A program made the position numbers and the translations under genes. The notes below the pieces were generated by a model that was not told the origin of the DNA, searched no databases, and worked only from the letters and a program-made list of their open reading frames with translations. Below, piece after piece: positions 25,383 through 34,375 of a stretch of 64,000 nt of DNA. Each line of letters begins with the position of its first letter. Positions within the stretch are counted from its first letter, which is position 1. Source of the DNA: JBBRHQ01 sp963725315 (GTDB lineage Bacteria; Actinomycetota; Thermoleophilia; Solirubrobacterales; 70-9); the NCBI GenBank assembly GCA_963725315.1, contig CAVRYA010000004.1, positions 554,226 through 618,225 of the forward strand. Reading direction: 5' to 3'.

Positions 25383-25784
25383 TCAAACCGGCTCGAGGAC
25401 GACCACCGGTATCTCGCGGTCGGTCTTCTCCTGGTAGGAGTCGTAGTCGGGCCAGTGGGAGGTCATCTCCTTCCACATCGCCGGCTTCTCCTCCGGGGTC
25501 GCGGTGCGGGCCCGCGTCTTCAGCCGCTGGTCCCAGACCTGGATCTCGGTCTCCGGGTTCGCCTCCAGGTTGAGGTACCACTTGGGGGGTTTGGGGGCGC
25601 CGCCCATCGAGGCGACGACCAGGTAGTCCTCGCCGCTGCGCCCGTAGATCAGCGGCGGTTCGCGAGGCTCGCCCGACTTCCGTCCGGTCGTGGTCAGGAT
25701 CAGCGTCTGGGTCCCGTTCCAGTCGTGTCCCTCCTTGCCGCCGGTCTCGCGGTAGCGGTCGACGTGCTCTTGTCCAAACAGCAT
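25383..25784 (-). CDS. Deazaflavin-dependent nitroreductase-family (Ddn-like) protein
   Basis: A 133-residue protein of the F420-binding nitroreductase family (Ddn-like). The motifs LILTTTGRKSGEPREPPLIYG and DYLVVASMGGAPKPPKWYLNLEANPETE are diagnostic, and MWKEMTSHWPDYDSYQEKTD completes the fold. Such enzymes reduce quinones or act on unknown hydrophobic substrates with F420H2. The start ATG 25784 has AGGAGGAACC directly upstream. It lies between a hydrolase and an enoyl-CoA hydratase on the same strand. F420 use is family knowledge, not visible directly. Confidence 0.92.
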   Translation of the reverse strand: MLFGQEHVDRYRETGGKEGHDWNGTQTLILTTTGRKSGEPREPPLIYGRSGEDYLVVASMGGAPKPPKWYLNLEANPETEIQVWDQRLKTRARTATPEEKPAMWKEMTSHWPDYDSYQEKTDREIPVVVLEPV

Positions 25785-25862
25785 CGGTTCCTCCTGGGGT
25801 GGTCGTGGTGAACTGCGACGCAGATACCCGGCCCCGGTCACCCGAACTCGCCGGCGGCGAGC

Positions 25863-26744
25863 TCAGCCCGCGGCCAGCAGCCCGTCGAGCACGTCGCCGT
25901 AGCGGTTCAGCTCGAGCGAGATGTGACCTTCCTCGGGGAGCAGCTCCCCTCGTGCGCCGTTGACGTGATCGGCCAGCCAGCGGCCGTGCGTCGGAGGCAC
26001 GAAGCGGTCGTCTCCGCCCCACCAGACGGTGACCGGCACCGCGATCGCCCCGAGATCGATGCCCCAGTCCTCGACGAAGGCGACGTCGTCGTCGAACCAG
26101 CCCCAGATCCCGGTGCGAAGCGCCGCCCGGCAGCCGGCGGCGGTGAACTCCGCCAAGTCACCGCTCAGGGCTGCGCGGTCGGCGCCGCTCAGCAGGTCGC
26201 CGAAGGCCGCCTCGACCTCCGCGCCGGTCACGGAGCGCAACTCCTCGGCCTCGCCGGAGAGGTAGGTCTCGAGCTCCTGCGGGCCGGCGAGCGTCGCGCC
26301 GAACTCGTCGTGGTTCTCCTGGCCCATCCCCTCGAGGTAGTCGAGCCCCTCGGCGTCGTAGGGGGCGACGCCGGCGAGGGTCGCCGCGGAGATCACCCGC
26401 TCGCCGAGCAGGGCGGCGGTGGCCAGCGCGTGCGGCCCGCCGCCCGAAGCCCCCGCCGTGAAGAATCTGTCGGCCCCGAGGTGGTCGACGATCGCCTCGA
26501 CGTCGCCGGCGCAGTCGGCGACCGAGCGGCCCTCGGCCCGGTCGGAATCGCCGTAGCCGGGGCGCGAATAGGTGAGGTGCCGGATCCCGCGGGCGGCCCC
26601 CTCCTCGATCATCGGCCCGTACACCATGCCGGCCACCGGCGTGCCGTTGTGGAAGACCAGCAGCTCACCGTCCTCGGGGCCGGCCAGCTCGACCTCGAGG
26701 CGGCGGTCGTCCTCCCGCCTCACCTCCAGCCTCTCGATCTCCAT
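25863..26744 (-). CDS. Alpha/beta hydrolase
   Basis: A 293-residue alpha/beta-hydrolase. The oxyanion region HNGTPV (about 32-37) is followed by LTYSRPGYGDSDRAEGRSV. The nucleophile elbow is GASGGGP (Ser about 106), the acid is probably Asp in VWWGGDDRFVPP, and the His is in PEEGHISLELN near the C-terminus, so the triad is complete. The ATG overlaps the TGA of the upstream acyl-CoA synthetase (TGATG), so the two are co-translated. The substrate is unknown; the context suggests an ester or thioester in the same catabolic route. Confidence 0.92.
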   Translation of the reverse strand: MEIERLEVRREDDRRLEVELAGPEDGELLVFHNGTPVAGMVYGPMIEEGAARGIRHLTYSRPGYGDSDRAEGRSVADCAGDVEAIVDHLGADRFFTAGASGGGPHALATAALLGERVISAATLAGVAPYDAEGLDYLEGMGQENHDEFGATLAGPQELETYLSGEAEELRSVTGAEVEAAFGDLLSGADRAALSGDLAEFTAAGCRAALRTGIWGWFDDDVAFVEDWGIDLGAIAVPVTVWWGGDDRFVPPTHGRWLADHVNGARGELLPEEGHISLELNRYGDVLDGLLAAG

Positions 26745-28327
26745 CAGCCCTCCTTCGCAGTCTGGATCTCGGCCTCGCGCAGCTCGATCCGGCGGATCTT
26801 CCCGGTCAGGGTCTTCGGCAGCTCCCCGGTGAACTCGATCCGCCGCGGGTAGGCGTAGGCGCTGAGGCGCTCGCGGACGAAGGACTTGATCTCGGCCGCC
26901 AGCTCGTCGGAGGGCTCGTGCCCCTCGGCGAGGACGATGAAGGCCTTGACCACGTTGCCGCGCAGCTCGTCGGGGGAGGCGACCGCGGCGGCCTCCTGCA
27001 CCGCCGGGTGCTCGATGCAGGCCGACTCGACCTCGAAGGGCCCGATCCGGTAGCCGGCGGCGATGATCACGTCGTCGGCGCGACCGGCGTACCAGACGTA
27101 GCCGTCGGGGTCCATCGTCGCCGCGTCCTTGGTGTGGAACCACTCGCCGCCGAAGGCCTCCTCGCTGGCCTCCGGCAGGCCCCAGTAGCCGAGCGGGTAG
27201 TGCGGGTTCGAGCGCGCCCGCAGGCAGATCTCGCCGCGCTCGCCGGTGGCGACCGGGTTCTCGTCCTCGTCGAGGATCTGCACGTCCCAGCCGGGCATCG
27301 GGCGCCCCATCGAGCCCTCGCGCACCTCCATGAAGGGGAAGTTGGCGCACAGCGGGTAGGACTCGGTCAGCCCGTAGTAGTCGAGCACGGTGATCCCGTA
27401 CTGCTCGCGGAACCAGCGGATCGCCTCCGGGTTGAGCGGCTCGCCGGCCGAGCAGACGATCCGGAAGCGCTGCGGGTAGCGCTCGCCGGCGTCGGCGATC
27501 GCCATCATCGCCCGCATCGCGGTCGGCGTGGTGAAGACGTTCTCGACCTCGTGGCGGGAGAGGAAGTCGAGCTGGCGGGCCGGGTCGAAGCCGGCCTCGC
27601 GCTGGTAGACGCACTGGGTCGCGCCGAGCCGCCAGGGCCCGAGCAGCGGCGCGATCCCCGCCGCCCAGGCCCACTCGCCCATGCCGTGGAAGCGCTCGCC
27701 GTCGCGGACGTCGTGGCAGTAGGCGAACTCCTCGTGGGCGAGGACGTAGCGGTGGGCGTGGACGATGCCCTTGGCCTTGCCGGTGGTGCCGGAGGTGTAG
27801 TAGAGCTGGGCGGGGTCGTCGGCCGAGGTCACCTCGCAGAGCGGGTCGGCGGGCTGGGCCTCGAGGTTCTCGCGATCGATCACGATCGTCGCCTCGACCA
27901 GCGAGGGATCGAAGCGTCCGGCGTTGGCCGAGTCGGTGACCAGCACCCTGGGGGCCGAGTCCTCGAGGCGGTGGCGGATCCCCTCGTCGCCGTAGAGCAC
28001 CGACATCGAGAGCAGGATCGCGGCCAGCTTCCAGGTGGCGAAGAAGACGGCGGCGGCCTCGGGGGTGGGAGGGAGGACGACCGCGACCCGGTCGCCGCGC
28101 TCGACGCCGCGGTCGCGCAGCAGGTGGGCGGCGCGGTTGGCGAGGTCCTGAAGCTCTCCCCAGTTCAGCTCCAGCGTGGCCCCGTCGTAGCGCTCCCAGA
28201 CCATCGCCGGCTTCTCCCGCGGGTGGCTGTCGCAGACCGCGTCGGCGATGTTGTAGCGCTCGGGAACGCTCCAGGAGTGCTCTGAGCAGGCCTGCTCGTA
28301 GGAGGACGGCATGGTCAGCTCTGTCAT
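26744..28327 (-). CDS. Acyl-CoA synthetase (AMP-forming)
   Basis: A 527-residue ANL-superfamily ligase that activates a carboxylic acid to its acyl-CoA through an acyl-AMP. The P-loop-like motif is YYTSGTTGKAKGIVHAHR. The A5-type motif is VLDYYGLTESYPL, then GEICLRAR, the hinge region GYVWYAGRADDVIIAAGYRIGP, and the catalytic Lys in LPKTLTGKIRRIELRE. The N-terminal region (ERYNIADAVCDSHPREKPAMVW) resembles medium-chain or benzoate-type ligases; acid specificity is not certain. The start is ATG 28327 with GAAAGGAGCCGCG upstream. It heads the run that continues with hydrolase, Ddn-like and crotonase genes. Confidence 0.94.
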   Translation of the reverse strand: MTELTMPSSYEQACSEHSWSVPERYNIADAVCDSHPREKPAMVWERYDGATLELNWGELQDLANRAAHLLRDRGVERGDRVAVVLPPTPEAAAVFFATWKLAAILLSMSVLYGDEGIRHRLEDSAPRVLVTDSANAGRFDPSLVEATIVIDRENLEAQPADPLCEVTSADDPAQLYYTSGTTGKAKGIVHAHRYVLAHEEFAYCHDVRDGERFHGMGEWAWAAGIAPLLGPWRLGATQCVYQREAGFDPARQLDFLSRHEVENVFTTPTAMRAMMAIADAGERYPQRFRIVCSAGEPLNPEAIRWFREQYGITVLDYYGLTESYPLCANFPFMEVREGSMGRPMPGWDVQILDEDENPVATGERGEICLRARSNPHYPLGYWGLPEASEEAFGGEWFHTKDAATMDPDGYVWYAGRADDVIIAAGYRIGPFEVESACIEHPAVQEAAAVASPDELRGNVVKAFIVLAEGHEPSDELAAEIKSFVRERLSAYAYPRRIEFTGELPKTLTGKIRRIELREAEIQTAKEG

Positions 28328-28483
28328 CGCGGCTCCTTTCTCGTCTCGCTCACCGGCGCGGTGCGATCCCCATTCTGACTCCGCTCGGGGCTCGGCGCCA
28401 GTCGCCGTCGCAGCGGCCTGGCTACAGTGCCCGCCGATGCCCAGCAGCACCGACGCGACGGGCACGTGCGGCGGGCGGGACAC

Positions 28484-30589
28484 GTGTTGAGCGCCTCCGC
28501 CTATCTGCTCGGGGTGCTCGAGCTGAGCGTCGCCGTGGGCGGCGCCGCCGTTGGCGCCAACCGGGTCCGCGGGCGCCTGCTCCCCGGGTGGTCGGGGCCG
28601 CCGGCCTGGGTCGTCGACCTGCTCTTCACGCTCGCCCTGCTGATCTGGGTGGGGGAGGCGCTGGGCAGCGTTGGCCTGCTCGAGCCGCTCCCCTTCGCGC
28701 TGCTCGCGGCCGGGATCGGCCTGGCGCTTCGCCTCCGGGTCGGGCCGCCGGAGCGCTTCCGCGCCTCCCCGCCCCCGGCTCCCGGCGCCGGCCTCGCCGC
28801 GACCGTGGCGGCGATCGCGGTGTCGGCGCTGCTGGCGGCGCACTGGTCGGTGCCCACCCAGCAGAGCCTCGCGCACGGGATGAGCGGCTACGACACCCTC
28901 TGGTACCACGGGCCCTTCGCCGCCCACTTCGCGGGCGGCTCGACCTTCGACTTCGACTACGTCGCCCCTCGCTACCTGGCCTGGTTCTTCCCGGCCAACT
29001 CGGAGCTGATCAACGCCTTCGGGATCCTCACGATCGGGCGCGACACCCTCTCGGTGCTGCTCAACCTCGGCTGGCTCGGCGCCGCCCTGCTCGCCGCCTG
29101 GGCGGTGGGGCGCCCGTTCGGCGCCGGCCCGCACTCGCTGGTCGCGGTCGCGCTGCTGCTCGATTCCGGGGTGATGGCAGACCAGGGCGGCTCCGGCCGC
29201 AACGACGCGATCGCGTTCTTCCTCGTCCTCGCGATCGTCGCGGTGCTCGTCAACGCCTGGGCCGCGGGCGAGGATCGCGGTCTCCCCTGGCGTGCCCTCG
29301 TTCCGGCCGGGCTCGCCGCCGGCCTGATGGTGGGGACCAAGGTGAATCTGCTGGCGCCGGCGCTGGGGCTGGTGGTCGGGATCCCCCTGATCGCCCCCGC
29401 GGGCCGGCGCGCCAGGACACTCGCCGCCTTCCTCCTCCCGGCCCTGGCCGGCGGCGGTTACTGGTACCTGCGCAACCTGCTCAACGACGCCAACCCGCTT
29501 CCCTGGGTGACCGACGTCGGGCCCGTCAGCCTGCCCGGTCCGGGCCAGCCGCTCGGCGGGCGACCGCAGTTCTCGATCGCCCACTACCTCACCGACGGCG
29601 CCGTCTGGGATCAGTGGTTCGGGCCGGAGCTTCACCACGCGATGGGGGTGCTCTGGCCCCTGCTCGTCGGCCTGGCCCTGTTCGCGATCCTCGCCTTCGT
29701 CCTGCGCGGGCCGGGCCTGCTGCGGGTGCTCGGCATCGCCGCGCTTCTCGGAGTGGCGGGGTGGTTCTTCCACGGCACCTCGGCCGAGGGCCCGCCGGGC
29801 GAGCCGATCGGCTTCTTCTCCAGCCTCCGCCACGTGGCGCCCGCCCTGGCGGTGGGGCTGGCGCTCGCCCCGCTGGCGCCGGGGCTGCGCTCCGATCGGG
29901 CCCGGACGGCGCTGCTGGTGGCGATGCTGGCGCTGCTGCCTTTCGTCGACGCCTCCGGGGCGAATTGGGTGGGCGACTACCTCGGCCCCGCCGTGGCGAT
30001 CGGGCTGGTCGTCTTCGCGGCGCTCCTGGCCGCGGTGCGCTGGCCCCCGGACCGGCTGTCGCGGAGACCGCTGGCCCTCGGGGCGGGGGCGGCGCTGGCG
30101 ATCGCCGTGGCGGGTCTCTGGGTCGTCCAGGATTCCTACCTCGGGAACCGCTACCGGCGGGCCGCCGACATCCAGCCGGCCGGGGTGGCGGCGGCGGCGC
30201 GCTGGGCGCGCGGCCTCCACGACACCCGGATCGCCACCACCAGCGATCGCTCCTACGCCCTGCTCGGCACCGATCTCTCCAACACGGTGATCTACCCCGG
30301 GCGCCACCACGACGACGGCGGCTTCACCGACTGGCGTACGTGCCAGCAGTGGCGCCGGGCGCTCAACCGCGGCAGCTTCCGCTACGCGGTGATCGCCTAC
30401 GACAACAAGGACCTCGGGCGCGGCCCCCCGCCCCCGGAGGCCCGCTGGATCGCCGGCGACCCGGCAACCCGCCTCGTCCTGCGCCATGGCTCCACCGCGA
30501 TCTACCGCATCGACGGCCCGCTCGACCCCGCCCGCTGCCCGCCGCCGCGCCCCGGCGAGCTCCGCCGCCTCCCCGAGCGCAACACCTGA
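28484..30589 (+). CDS. Polytopic membrane protein, GT-C glycosyltransferase-like
   Basis: About 701 residues with 12-14 predicted membrane helices. The first extracytoplasmic loop contains HGMSGYDTLWYHGPFAAHFA and APRYLAWFFPANSELINAFG; an acidic/aromatic loop of this kind after helix 2-3 is typical of GT-C enzymes using lipid-linked sugars, though I do not see a clear DD or ED pair. The C-terminal 130 residues are soluble, starting YLGNRYRRAADIQPAGVAAA. I chose GTG 28484, next to TTG 28487, behind GGCGGGA; an in-frame GTG at 28427 is possible. The gene is divergent from the acyl-CoA synthetase. The function is inferred. Confidence 0.78.
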   Translation: MLSASAYLLGVLELSVAVGGAAVGANRVRGRLLPGWSGPPAWVVDLLFTLALLIWVGEALGSVGLLEPLPFALLAAGIGLALRLRVGPPERFRASPPPAPGAGLAATVAAIAVSALLAAHWSVPTQQSLAHGMSGYDTLWYHGPFAAHFAGGSTFDFDYVAPRYLAWFFPANSELINAFGILTIGRDTLSVLLNLGWLGAALLAAWAVGRPFGAGPHSLVAVALLLDSGVMADQGGSGRNDAIAFFLVLAIVAVLVNAWAAGEDRGLPWRALVPAGLAAGLMVGTKVNLLAPALGLVVGIPLIAPAGRRARTLAAFLLPALAGGGYWYLRNLLNDANPLPWVTDVGPVSLPGPGQPLGGRPQFSIAHYLTDGAVWDQWFGPELHHAMGVLWPLLVGLALFAILAFVLRGPGLLRVLGIAALLGVAGWFFHGTSAEGPPGEPIGFFSSLRHVAPALAVGLALAPLAPGLRSDRARTALLVAMLALLPFVDASGANWVGDYLGPAVAIGLVVFAALLAAVRWPPDRLSRRPLALGAGAALAIAVAGLWVVQDSYLGNRYRRAADIQPAGVAAAARWARGLHDTRIATTSDRSYALLGTDLSNTVIYPGRHHDDGGFTDWRTCQQWRRALNRGSFRYAVIAYDNKDLGRGPPPPEARWIAGDPATRLVLRHGSTAIYRIDGPLDPARCPPPRPGELRRLPERNT

Positions 30590-30611
30590 CGGATTACGCG
30601 ATCGCCACCAT

Positions 30612-30656
30612 CGACGGGTGGAATCCGTCCAAATAGAGGACGGATTCCGCCCGTCG
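30612..30656. terminator. Strong bidirectional terminator hairpin
   Basis: A 19-bp stem (7 bp CGACGGG/CCCGTCG, one T-G wobble, 11 bp GGAATCCGTCC/GGACGGATTCC) with a 7-nt A-rich loop AAATAGA. It separates the convergent genes ending at 30589 and 30685 and is the longest hairpin I find in the window. Confidence 0.85.
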
Positions 30657-30684
30657 CGCCGACGCCACCGTCCGCTGGCGCCGT

Positions 30685-31248
30685 TCAGCTCGGCAGGCGC
30701 CCGACGACCCGCTCCAGCTCGCTCGCCATCGGGCCCGGCGCGTGCTCGGAGAACAGCTCCGCGAGGGTCCGGTAGTACCAGAGCGTCCCCTCCCGCTGGC
30801 CGCGGAATCGCTGCCAAAGCTCGTCGCCATGGACCTCGTAGTCGGCCAGGATCGTGCGGGCGTTGTAGAGCTTGTCGGCGTTCGCGACCCGCAGTACCGA
30901 CGGTGAGGCCTCCGGAAGGCGGGCGATGAAGGCCTCCTTTCGCTCGCGCCAGGGCGGCTTCGGGATCTCGAAGGTGTCGGTGCAGCCCGCGACTATCTCC
31001 GCCACCTCGTCGCCGAACTCGGACCTGATCTCGTCCAGCGTCGCCTCTCCGCCGTGGTCCTCGGGAGCGTCGTGGAGCAGCGCGGCGATCGCCTCTGGCT
31101 CGCTGCCGCCGTCCTCGAGCACCAGCGCGCAGACGCCGAGCAGGTGTGCGATGTAGGGGACCCCGGAGCCCTTCCTCCGCTGCGTCGCGTGGGTGCGGCT
31201 GGCGAAGTCGAGCGCAGCGTCGAAGGCGGGGCCGAGCGTGGTCGTCAT
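30685..31248 (-). CDS. HD-domain protein, MESH1/SpoT-hydrolase-like
   Basis: A 187-residue HD-type metal-dependent phosphohydrolase resembling the small alarmone hydrolases (MESH1/SpoT hydrolase domain). ALDFASRTHATQRRKGSGVPYIAHLLGV supplies the first His. The HD pair is in IAALLHDAPEDHGGEATLDEI with the ED box, and RVANADKLYNARTIL carries the downstream Asp/Asn residues. There is no synthetase or TGS domain, so if it acts on (p)ppGpp it only degrades it. ATG 31248 was chosen over a longer in-frame start because homologues begin at this point. It is divergent from the zinc-ribbon gene at 31470. Confidence 0.88.
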   Translation of the reverse strand: MTTTLGPAFDAALDFASRTHATQRRKGSGVPYIAHLLGVCALVLEDGGSEPEAIAALLHDAPEDHGGEATLDEIRSEFGDEVAEIVAGCTDTFEIPKPPWRERKEAFIARLPEASPSVLRVANADKLYNARTILADYEVHGDELWQRFRGQREGTLWYYRTLAELFSEHAPGPMASELERVVGRLPS

Positions 31249-31469
31249 GCGCCGGTTGCTGCGAATGGCGTGGGGACTGCTCTCATGCACCTGAGGAGTC
31301 GCAAGGGGCAGGCGCATCCTGACCGGTGCGATGCGTCAGAAAAGCCACGCCGGCCCCGACCGATCTCCAGACAGCCATCAAGAGCGGTCGAGGGACCCGG
31401 CCCGAGGACACCGCGGCAACCGGCCCGTTGGGGCACGGTGCCAACGCCGGGAGCGATGGAGGTGGTTCC

Positions 31470-32237
31470 TTGAGCAGCAAACTGGAGCGGAACGGCGTCG
31501 CCGACCTCGCCGCGATCCTCGAGCTGGGCCCGCGCCGGGGCCTGCCGCCGGCGGGGGCGAAGGTGTGCCAGCCGTGCGGGAGGCTGGCGACCTGGGAGAG
31601 CGCCGAGGGCCACGCCGCCGGGCACGTCCACGGCGGCGACTTCGTCGGCTTCAGCGTCGGCCACGCCCGCTGCGCCAACTCTCCCTTCCCGGCCCATCTG
31701 CGCCGGCGCCCCTACCGCTACTGCGAGGTCTGCCGGGCGAGGATCGAGCCGACGCCGGATTCGCGACGCAGGCTGAGCTGGCTCTGCGAGGGATGCGCAG
31801 GACTGATCGCCGCGTCCGAGCACCCGGCCGATGCCGTTCTCGATGAGCTCGCCTTCCGCCGCTTCGTCCGCATCGGCAGCCACCGGCCGCACCGTGGCGA
31901 GGGTCCGGAGCTGCCCGATGAGGTCGGGATCGGGAGACTCTTCGATCTCCCCGAGGTCCCGCCGCCCGAGGGGTGGCTGCCCGAGGGCCTCTACCTCTGC
32001 GTCGTCTGCGGGGAGGCCCGTGGCGAGACCCCGTTCCCCGGGCCCGGGGGCGAGATCGTCCGCCAAGCCTCCCGCTGCCTCTGTGACGGACCCGCCTGCG
32101 TCCGTTGCCGGCGGCCGCGAAGCCACCGGCCGATTTCCAATTACTACGAGCATCGGCGCGGGGCCTGGATCCACGTTCCCCATTTCGTCGGCTTCAAGCC
32201 GATCTGTCGCGGCTGCGAGGAGGCGAGCGGGGCCTAG
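31470..32237 (+). CDS. Multi-zinc-ribbon protein, unknown function
   Basis: A 255-residue cysteine-rich protein that I cannot assign. TTG 31470 follows a perfect GGAGG at proper spacing. Cysteine pairs occur as CQPCGR, CEVCRARI, CEGCAG, CVVCGEA, CLC...CVRCRRPR and CRGC, enough for three or four zinc ribbons. Between them lie HGGDFVGFSVGHARCANSPF and PISNYYEHRRGAWIHVPHFV. Several short treble-clef units in one protein suggest a scaffold for nucleic acid or protein binding. The 220-bp gap to the HD gene is a divergent promoter region. Its stop overlaps by 4 bases the stop of the next, convergent gene. Confidence 0.72.
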   Translation: MSSKLERNGVADLAAILELGPRRGLPPAGAKVCQPCGRLATWESAEGHAAGHVHGGDFVGFSVGHARCANSPFPAHLRRRPYRYCEVCRARIEPTPDSRRRLSWLCEGCAGLIAASEHPADAVLDELAFRRFVRIGSHRPHRGEGPELPDEVGIGRLFDLPEVPPPEGWLPEGLYLCVVCGEARGETPFPGPGGEIVRQASRCLCDGPACVRCRRPRSHRPISNYYEHRRGAWIHVPHFVGFKPICRGCEEASGA

Positions 32238-33646
32238 GGCCGGGCCCGCCTCGGCACCAGCAACTGCCCTCGAAGCGGCGCCGGGTAGCCACTGATCCGC
32301 GGCTGCCTGCCCCTGCAGTCGCCGGGATCGAGCCGGTAGAGGACCTGGGTCGAGGCGCCGCGGGGCACCGGCCCGACCGTGAAGATGCCCGCCACCGCGA
32401 GCCGGCCACCGAGGCGCCCGACCGCGGACAGCCTGCTGCGCGGGAGGGGACGGTCCGAGCGCAGCCGGGCGGTGATGATGCAGAGCCGCTGATCGATCCG
32501 CACCTCTCCGACCGAGAAGGGCGCCGGGCGCGAGGGCGCCATCCTCGCGGCGAAATGGATCCGCGGGCGGATCGCCCCGGCCAGCGGGCGGTCGATCTCG
32601 TCGTAGACCACCCCGGTCGATCCCGGCGGGATCGTCGGGCGCAGCTCGACCCCGCGAGGCCCGTCGGGCCCGCCCCGGTGGTGCCCATGGCGGTCGCGGA
32701 ACTCGCCGAACGGGAAGACCCCGACCGCGGCGAGCCTGCGGCTGTCGTTGTGGACGAGGGCGATGTAGCGGGCGGAGTCGCCGTCGTGGACGAGCCGCTG
32801 CTCGAGCACCCGCAGCCGCGGCGCCGGCTTCGGCGGTGGGGGCGGCGGATCCTTCCACCAGCCGAAGAGGATCGCGCCGAGGATCGCCACCCCGACGCCG
32901 ACCCAGAGCCCGTACCAGAGGATCGCCACGATCCAGATCACCACGTTCCCCGCGAGCCCCGCGACGCGGCTCGCGAGCGATCCGGATCGCGGAGCCGCCG
33001 AGGCCGGAGGGCCGGCGGCGCCGGCGACGTCGCCTCCGGTCGGTGCCGCCTCCCACTCCTCGTCCTCGAGGACCTCGGGCTCGGCCGGCCGGGGCGCCTC
33101 GAGCAGTTGCTCGACGGCCGCGGGGTCCATGCCGGGAGCGTTCTCGGCGCAGTGGAGGACCAGCGACCCCGCCTCCTGGACGCGGACCACGCCGACCCGG
33201 TAGGTGGAGGCGAGCACGGCGAGGATCTCGGCGTAGTCGTCCGGGAAGGAGTCGGTGAAGAGGACCAGGGAGTGGGGGCGGGCGTACTCGGCGCGGAAGC
33301 CGTCCTCGTGGACCTCGATCCGCCCCCAGGCCTCGACCACCCCCATCACCGGGATCGCCAGGTCGTTGCCGGCGAGCAGCGAGCCGGCCACCTCCGCGGT
33401 CTGCTCCGGCCAGGGGTGCATCGAGTAGAGGCCGCAGGTGCAATCCGACGCGGGCGCGTGGTCGTGGCGCTCGTGGCCCGTGTAGCGGCTGACGAAAGGC
33501 GAGCATCTGGCGCGGGTCGGCTCGCCGCCCGCGGTCCAGGCGGACCCGTTCAGACCGCAGAGGGCCATCGAGCCGCAGCCGAGCGTCACCGTCCACAGTC
33601 GCACCCCGTGGATCCGACCGGGCACGAACGGCGGGGCGCCGCTCAC
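32234..33646 (-). CDS. Single-pass membrane protein with cytosolic Cys/His-rich N-domain
   Basis: A 470-residue protein of unknown function. The N-terminal domain (about 15-170) has CGLNGSAW, a CSPFVSRYTGHERHDHAPASDCTCG stretch and YSMHPWPEQ, a Cys/His pattern that could bind metal or DNA. An acidic, low-complexity linker follows, then one transmembrane helix (VVIWIVAILWYGLWVGVGVAI, about 236-262) and a Pro-rich hinge (DPPPPPPKP). The C-terminal 200 residues look like a beta-sandwich domain on the outside. The GTG start overlaps the stop of the small gene upstream (GTGA), so the two are coupled. Confidence 0.7.
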   Translation of the reverse strand: MSGAPPFVPGRIHGVRLWTVTLGCGSMALCGLNGSAWTAGGEPTRARCSPFVSRYTGHERHDHAPASDCTCGLYSMHPWPEQTAEVAGSLLAGNDLAIPVMGVVEAWGRIEVHEDGFRAEYARPHSLVLFTDSFPDDYAEILAVLASTYRVGVVRVQEAGSLVLHCAENAPGMDPAAVEQLLEAPRPAEPEVLEDEEWEAAPTGGDVAGAAGPPASAAPRSGSLASRVAGLAGNVVIWIVAILWYGLWVGVGVAILGAILFGWWKDPPPPPPKPAPRLRVLEQRLVHDGDSARYIALVHNDSRRLAAVGVFPFGEFRDRHGHHRGGPDGPRGVELRPTIPPGSTGVVYDEIDRPLAGAIRPRIHFAARMAPSRPAPFSVGEVRIDQRLCIITARLRSDRPLPRSRLSAVGRLGGRLAVAGIFTVGPVPRGASTQVLYRLDPGDCRGRQPRISGYPAPLRGQLLVPRRARP

Positions 33647-33852
33647 ACCGGGTAGCCCCCTGGGTCCCCGCGCGCCTCGGTGGGGATCACCAGCCGACCG
33701 TCGACGATCACGGCGAACGGGTCGGCGACGAGGTTCTGCAGCTCGCGCTGGAACTGGACATGGGCGCAGGCCAGCGGCAGCCGCTGCAGGGGAAGGACCC
33801 GGTCGGGGGCGAGCAGGTCGGGGCAGCAGGGTGATCTCGGGATTCGGCGCAC
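33643..33852 (-). CDS. Small hypothetical protein
   Basis: About 69 residues, start GTG 33852. The second half (VQFQRELQNLVADPFAVIVDGRLVIPTEA) has a plausible helix-strand pattern; the first half carries a CCPD pair. The stop overlaps the start of the large membrane protein downstream (GTGA), which is the best argument that it is real. No family is recognised. Confidence 0.5.
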   Translation of the reverse strand: MRRIPRSPCCPDLLAPDRVLPLQRLPLACAHVQFQRELQNLVADPFAVIVDGRLVIPTEARGDPGGYPV

Positions 33853-33875
33853 CCTCAGGGGGTCGCCTTGCCGGA

Positions 33876-34043
33876 TCAGGTTCTGACGGGCTTGCGGGCG
33901 GGCTTCCTCGGCTTCCGGGCCGGCCTCTTCGGCTCGGGCTCAGGGGCCGGCTCGGGCTCGCGCGCCGGCGCCGGGGTCGCCGGCTCCTCGACCGGCTCGA
34001 CGGTGATCGTCCGCGAAGGCCCGGGCAGGGTCAACGAGATCAC
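33876..34043 (-). CDS. Very small Pro/Lys-rich protein
   Basis: A 55-residue protein starting at GTG 34043, which overlaps the TGA of the gene before it (GTGA). After a short strand-like start (ISLTLPGPSRTITVEPVEEP) it becomes a Glu/Pro/Ala linker and a basic tail (KRPARKPRKPARKP) resembling AT-hook or histone-H1-like DNA-binding tails. It is coupled to the upstream 111-residue gene. Function unknown. Confidence 0.5.
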   Translation of the reverse strand: MISLTLPGPSRTITVEPVEEPATPAPAREPEPAPEPEPKRPARKPRKPARKPVRT

Positions 34044-34375
34044 CCCTCCTCCCGGCGCTGGATCCGGCGCAGCACCTGCCAGACCTCGGTGTAGTAGCAG
34101 GCCCGCTCGGCGCCCTGGCGCTGCGCCACCGCCGCCTTGAAGTTGGGGTAGTCGATCTCGCTGCCCATCTGGGCCAGAGCGACGACCCATTCGGCCCGGG
34201 AGACGGTGGCGCGCCAGAGGTAGTCGGCGCCGCTGTCCGAGTGGGGCTCGATGCCCGGGATCCACTCGCGCAGCGCCTCGATGTCCTCCTTGACCCGGGC
34301 CCGCACGATCAGTCGCTCGGGGTCGCGCCGGTGCTCGACCACGCTGTAGAAGCCGCTTGTGGTCATCAGCCACAT
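34040..34375 (-). CDS. Conserved-type hypothetical protein of 111 residues
   Basis: The protein opens MWLMTTSGFYSVVEHRRDPERLIVRARVKEDIEAL, continues with DYLWRATVSRAEWVVALAQM and EIDYPNFKAAVA, and ends YYTEVWQVLRRIQ. I recall this pattern (a ferredoxin-like small protein) from many actinobacterial and actinophage genomes, where it is annotated only as hypothetical. It is followed, with GTGA overlap, by the Pro/Lys-rich small gene. A phage link is possible but the rest of a phage is absent here. Confidence 0.78.
   Translation of the reverse strand: MWLMTTSGFYSVVEHRRDPERLIVRARVKEDIEALREWIPGIEPHSDSGADYLWRATVSRAEWVVALAQMGSEIDYPNFKAAVAQRQGAERACYYTEVWQVLRRIQRREEG

Noticed and set aside
28328..30817. 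Upstream extension of the acyl-CoA synthetase frame to 30817
   Set aside because: It runs antisense through the polytopic membrane gene and has no ligase sequence before 28327.
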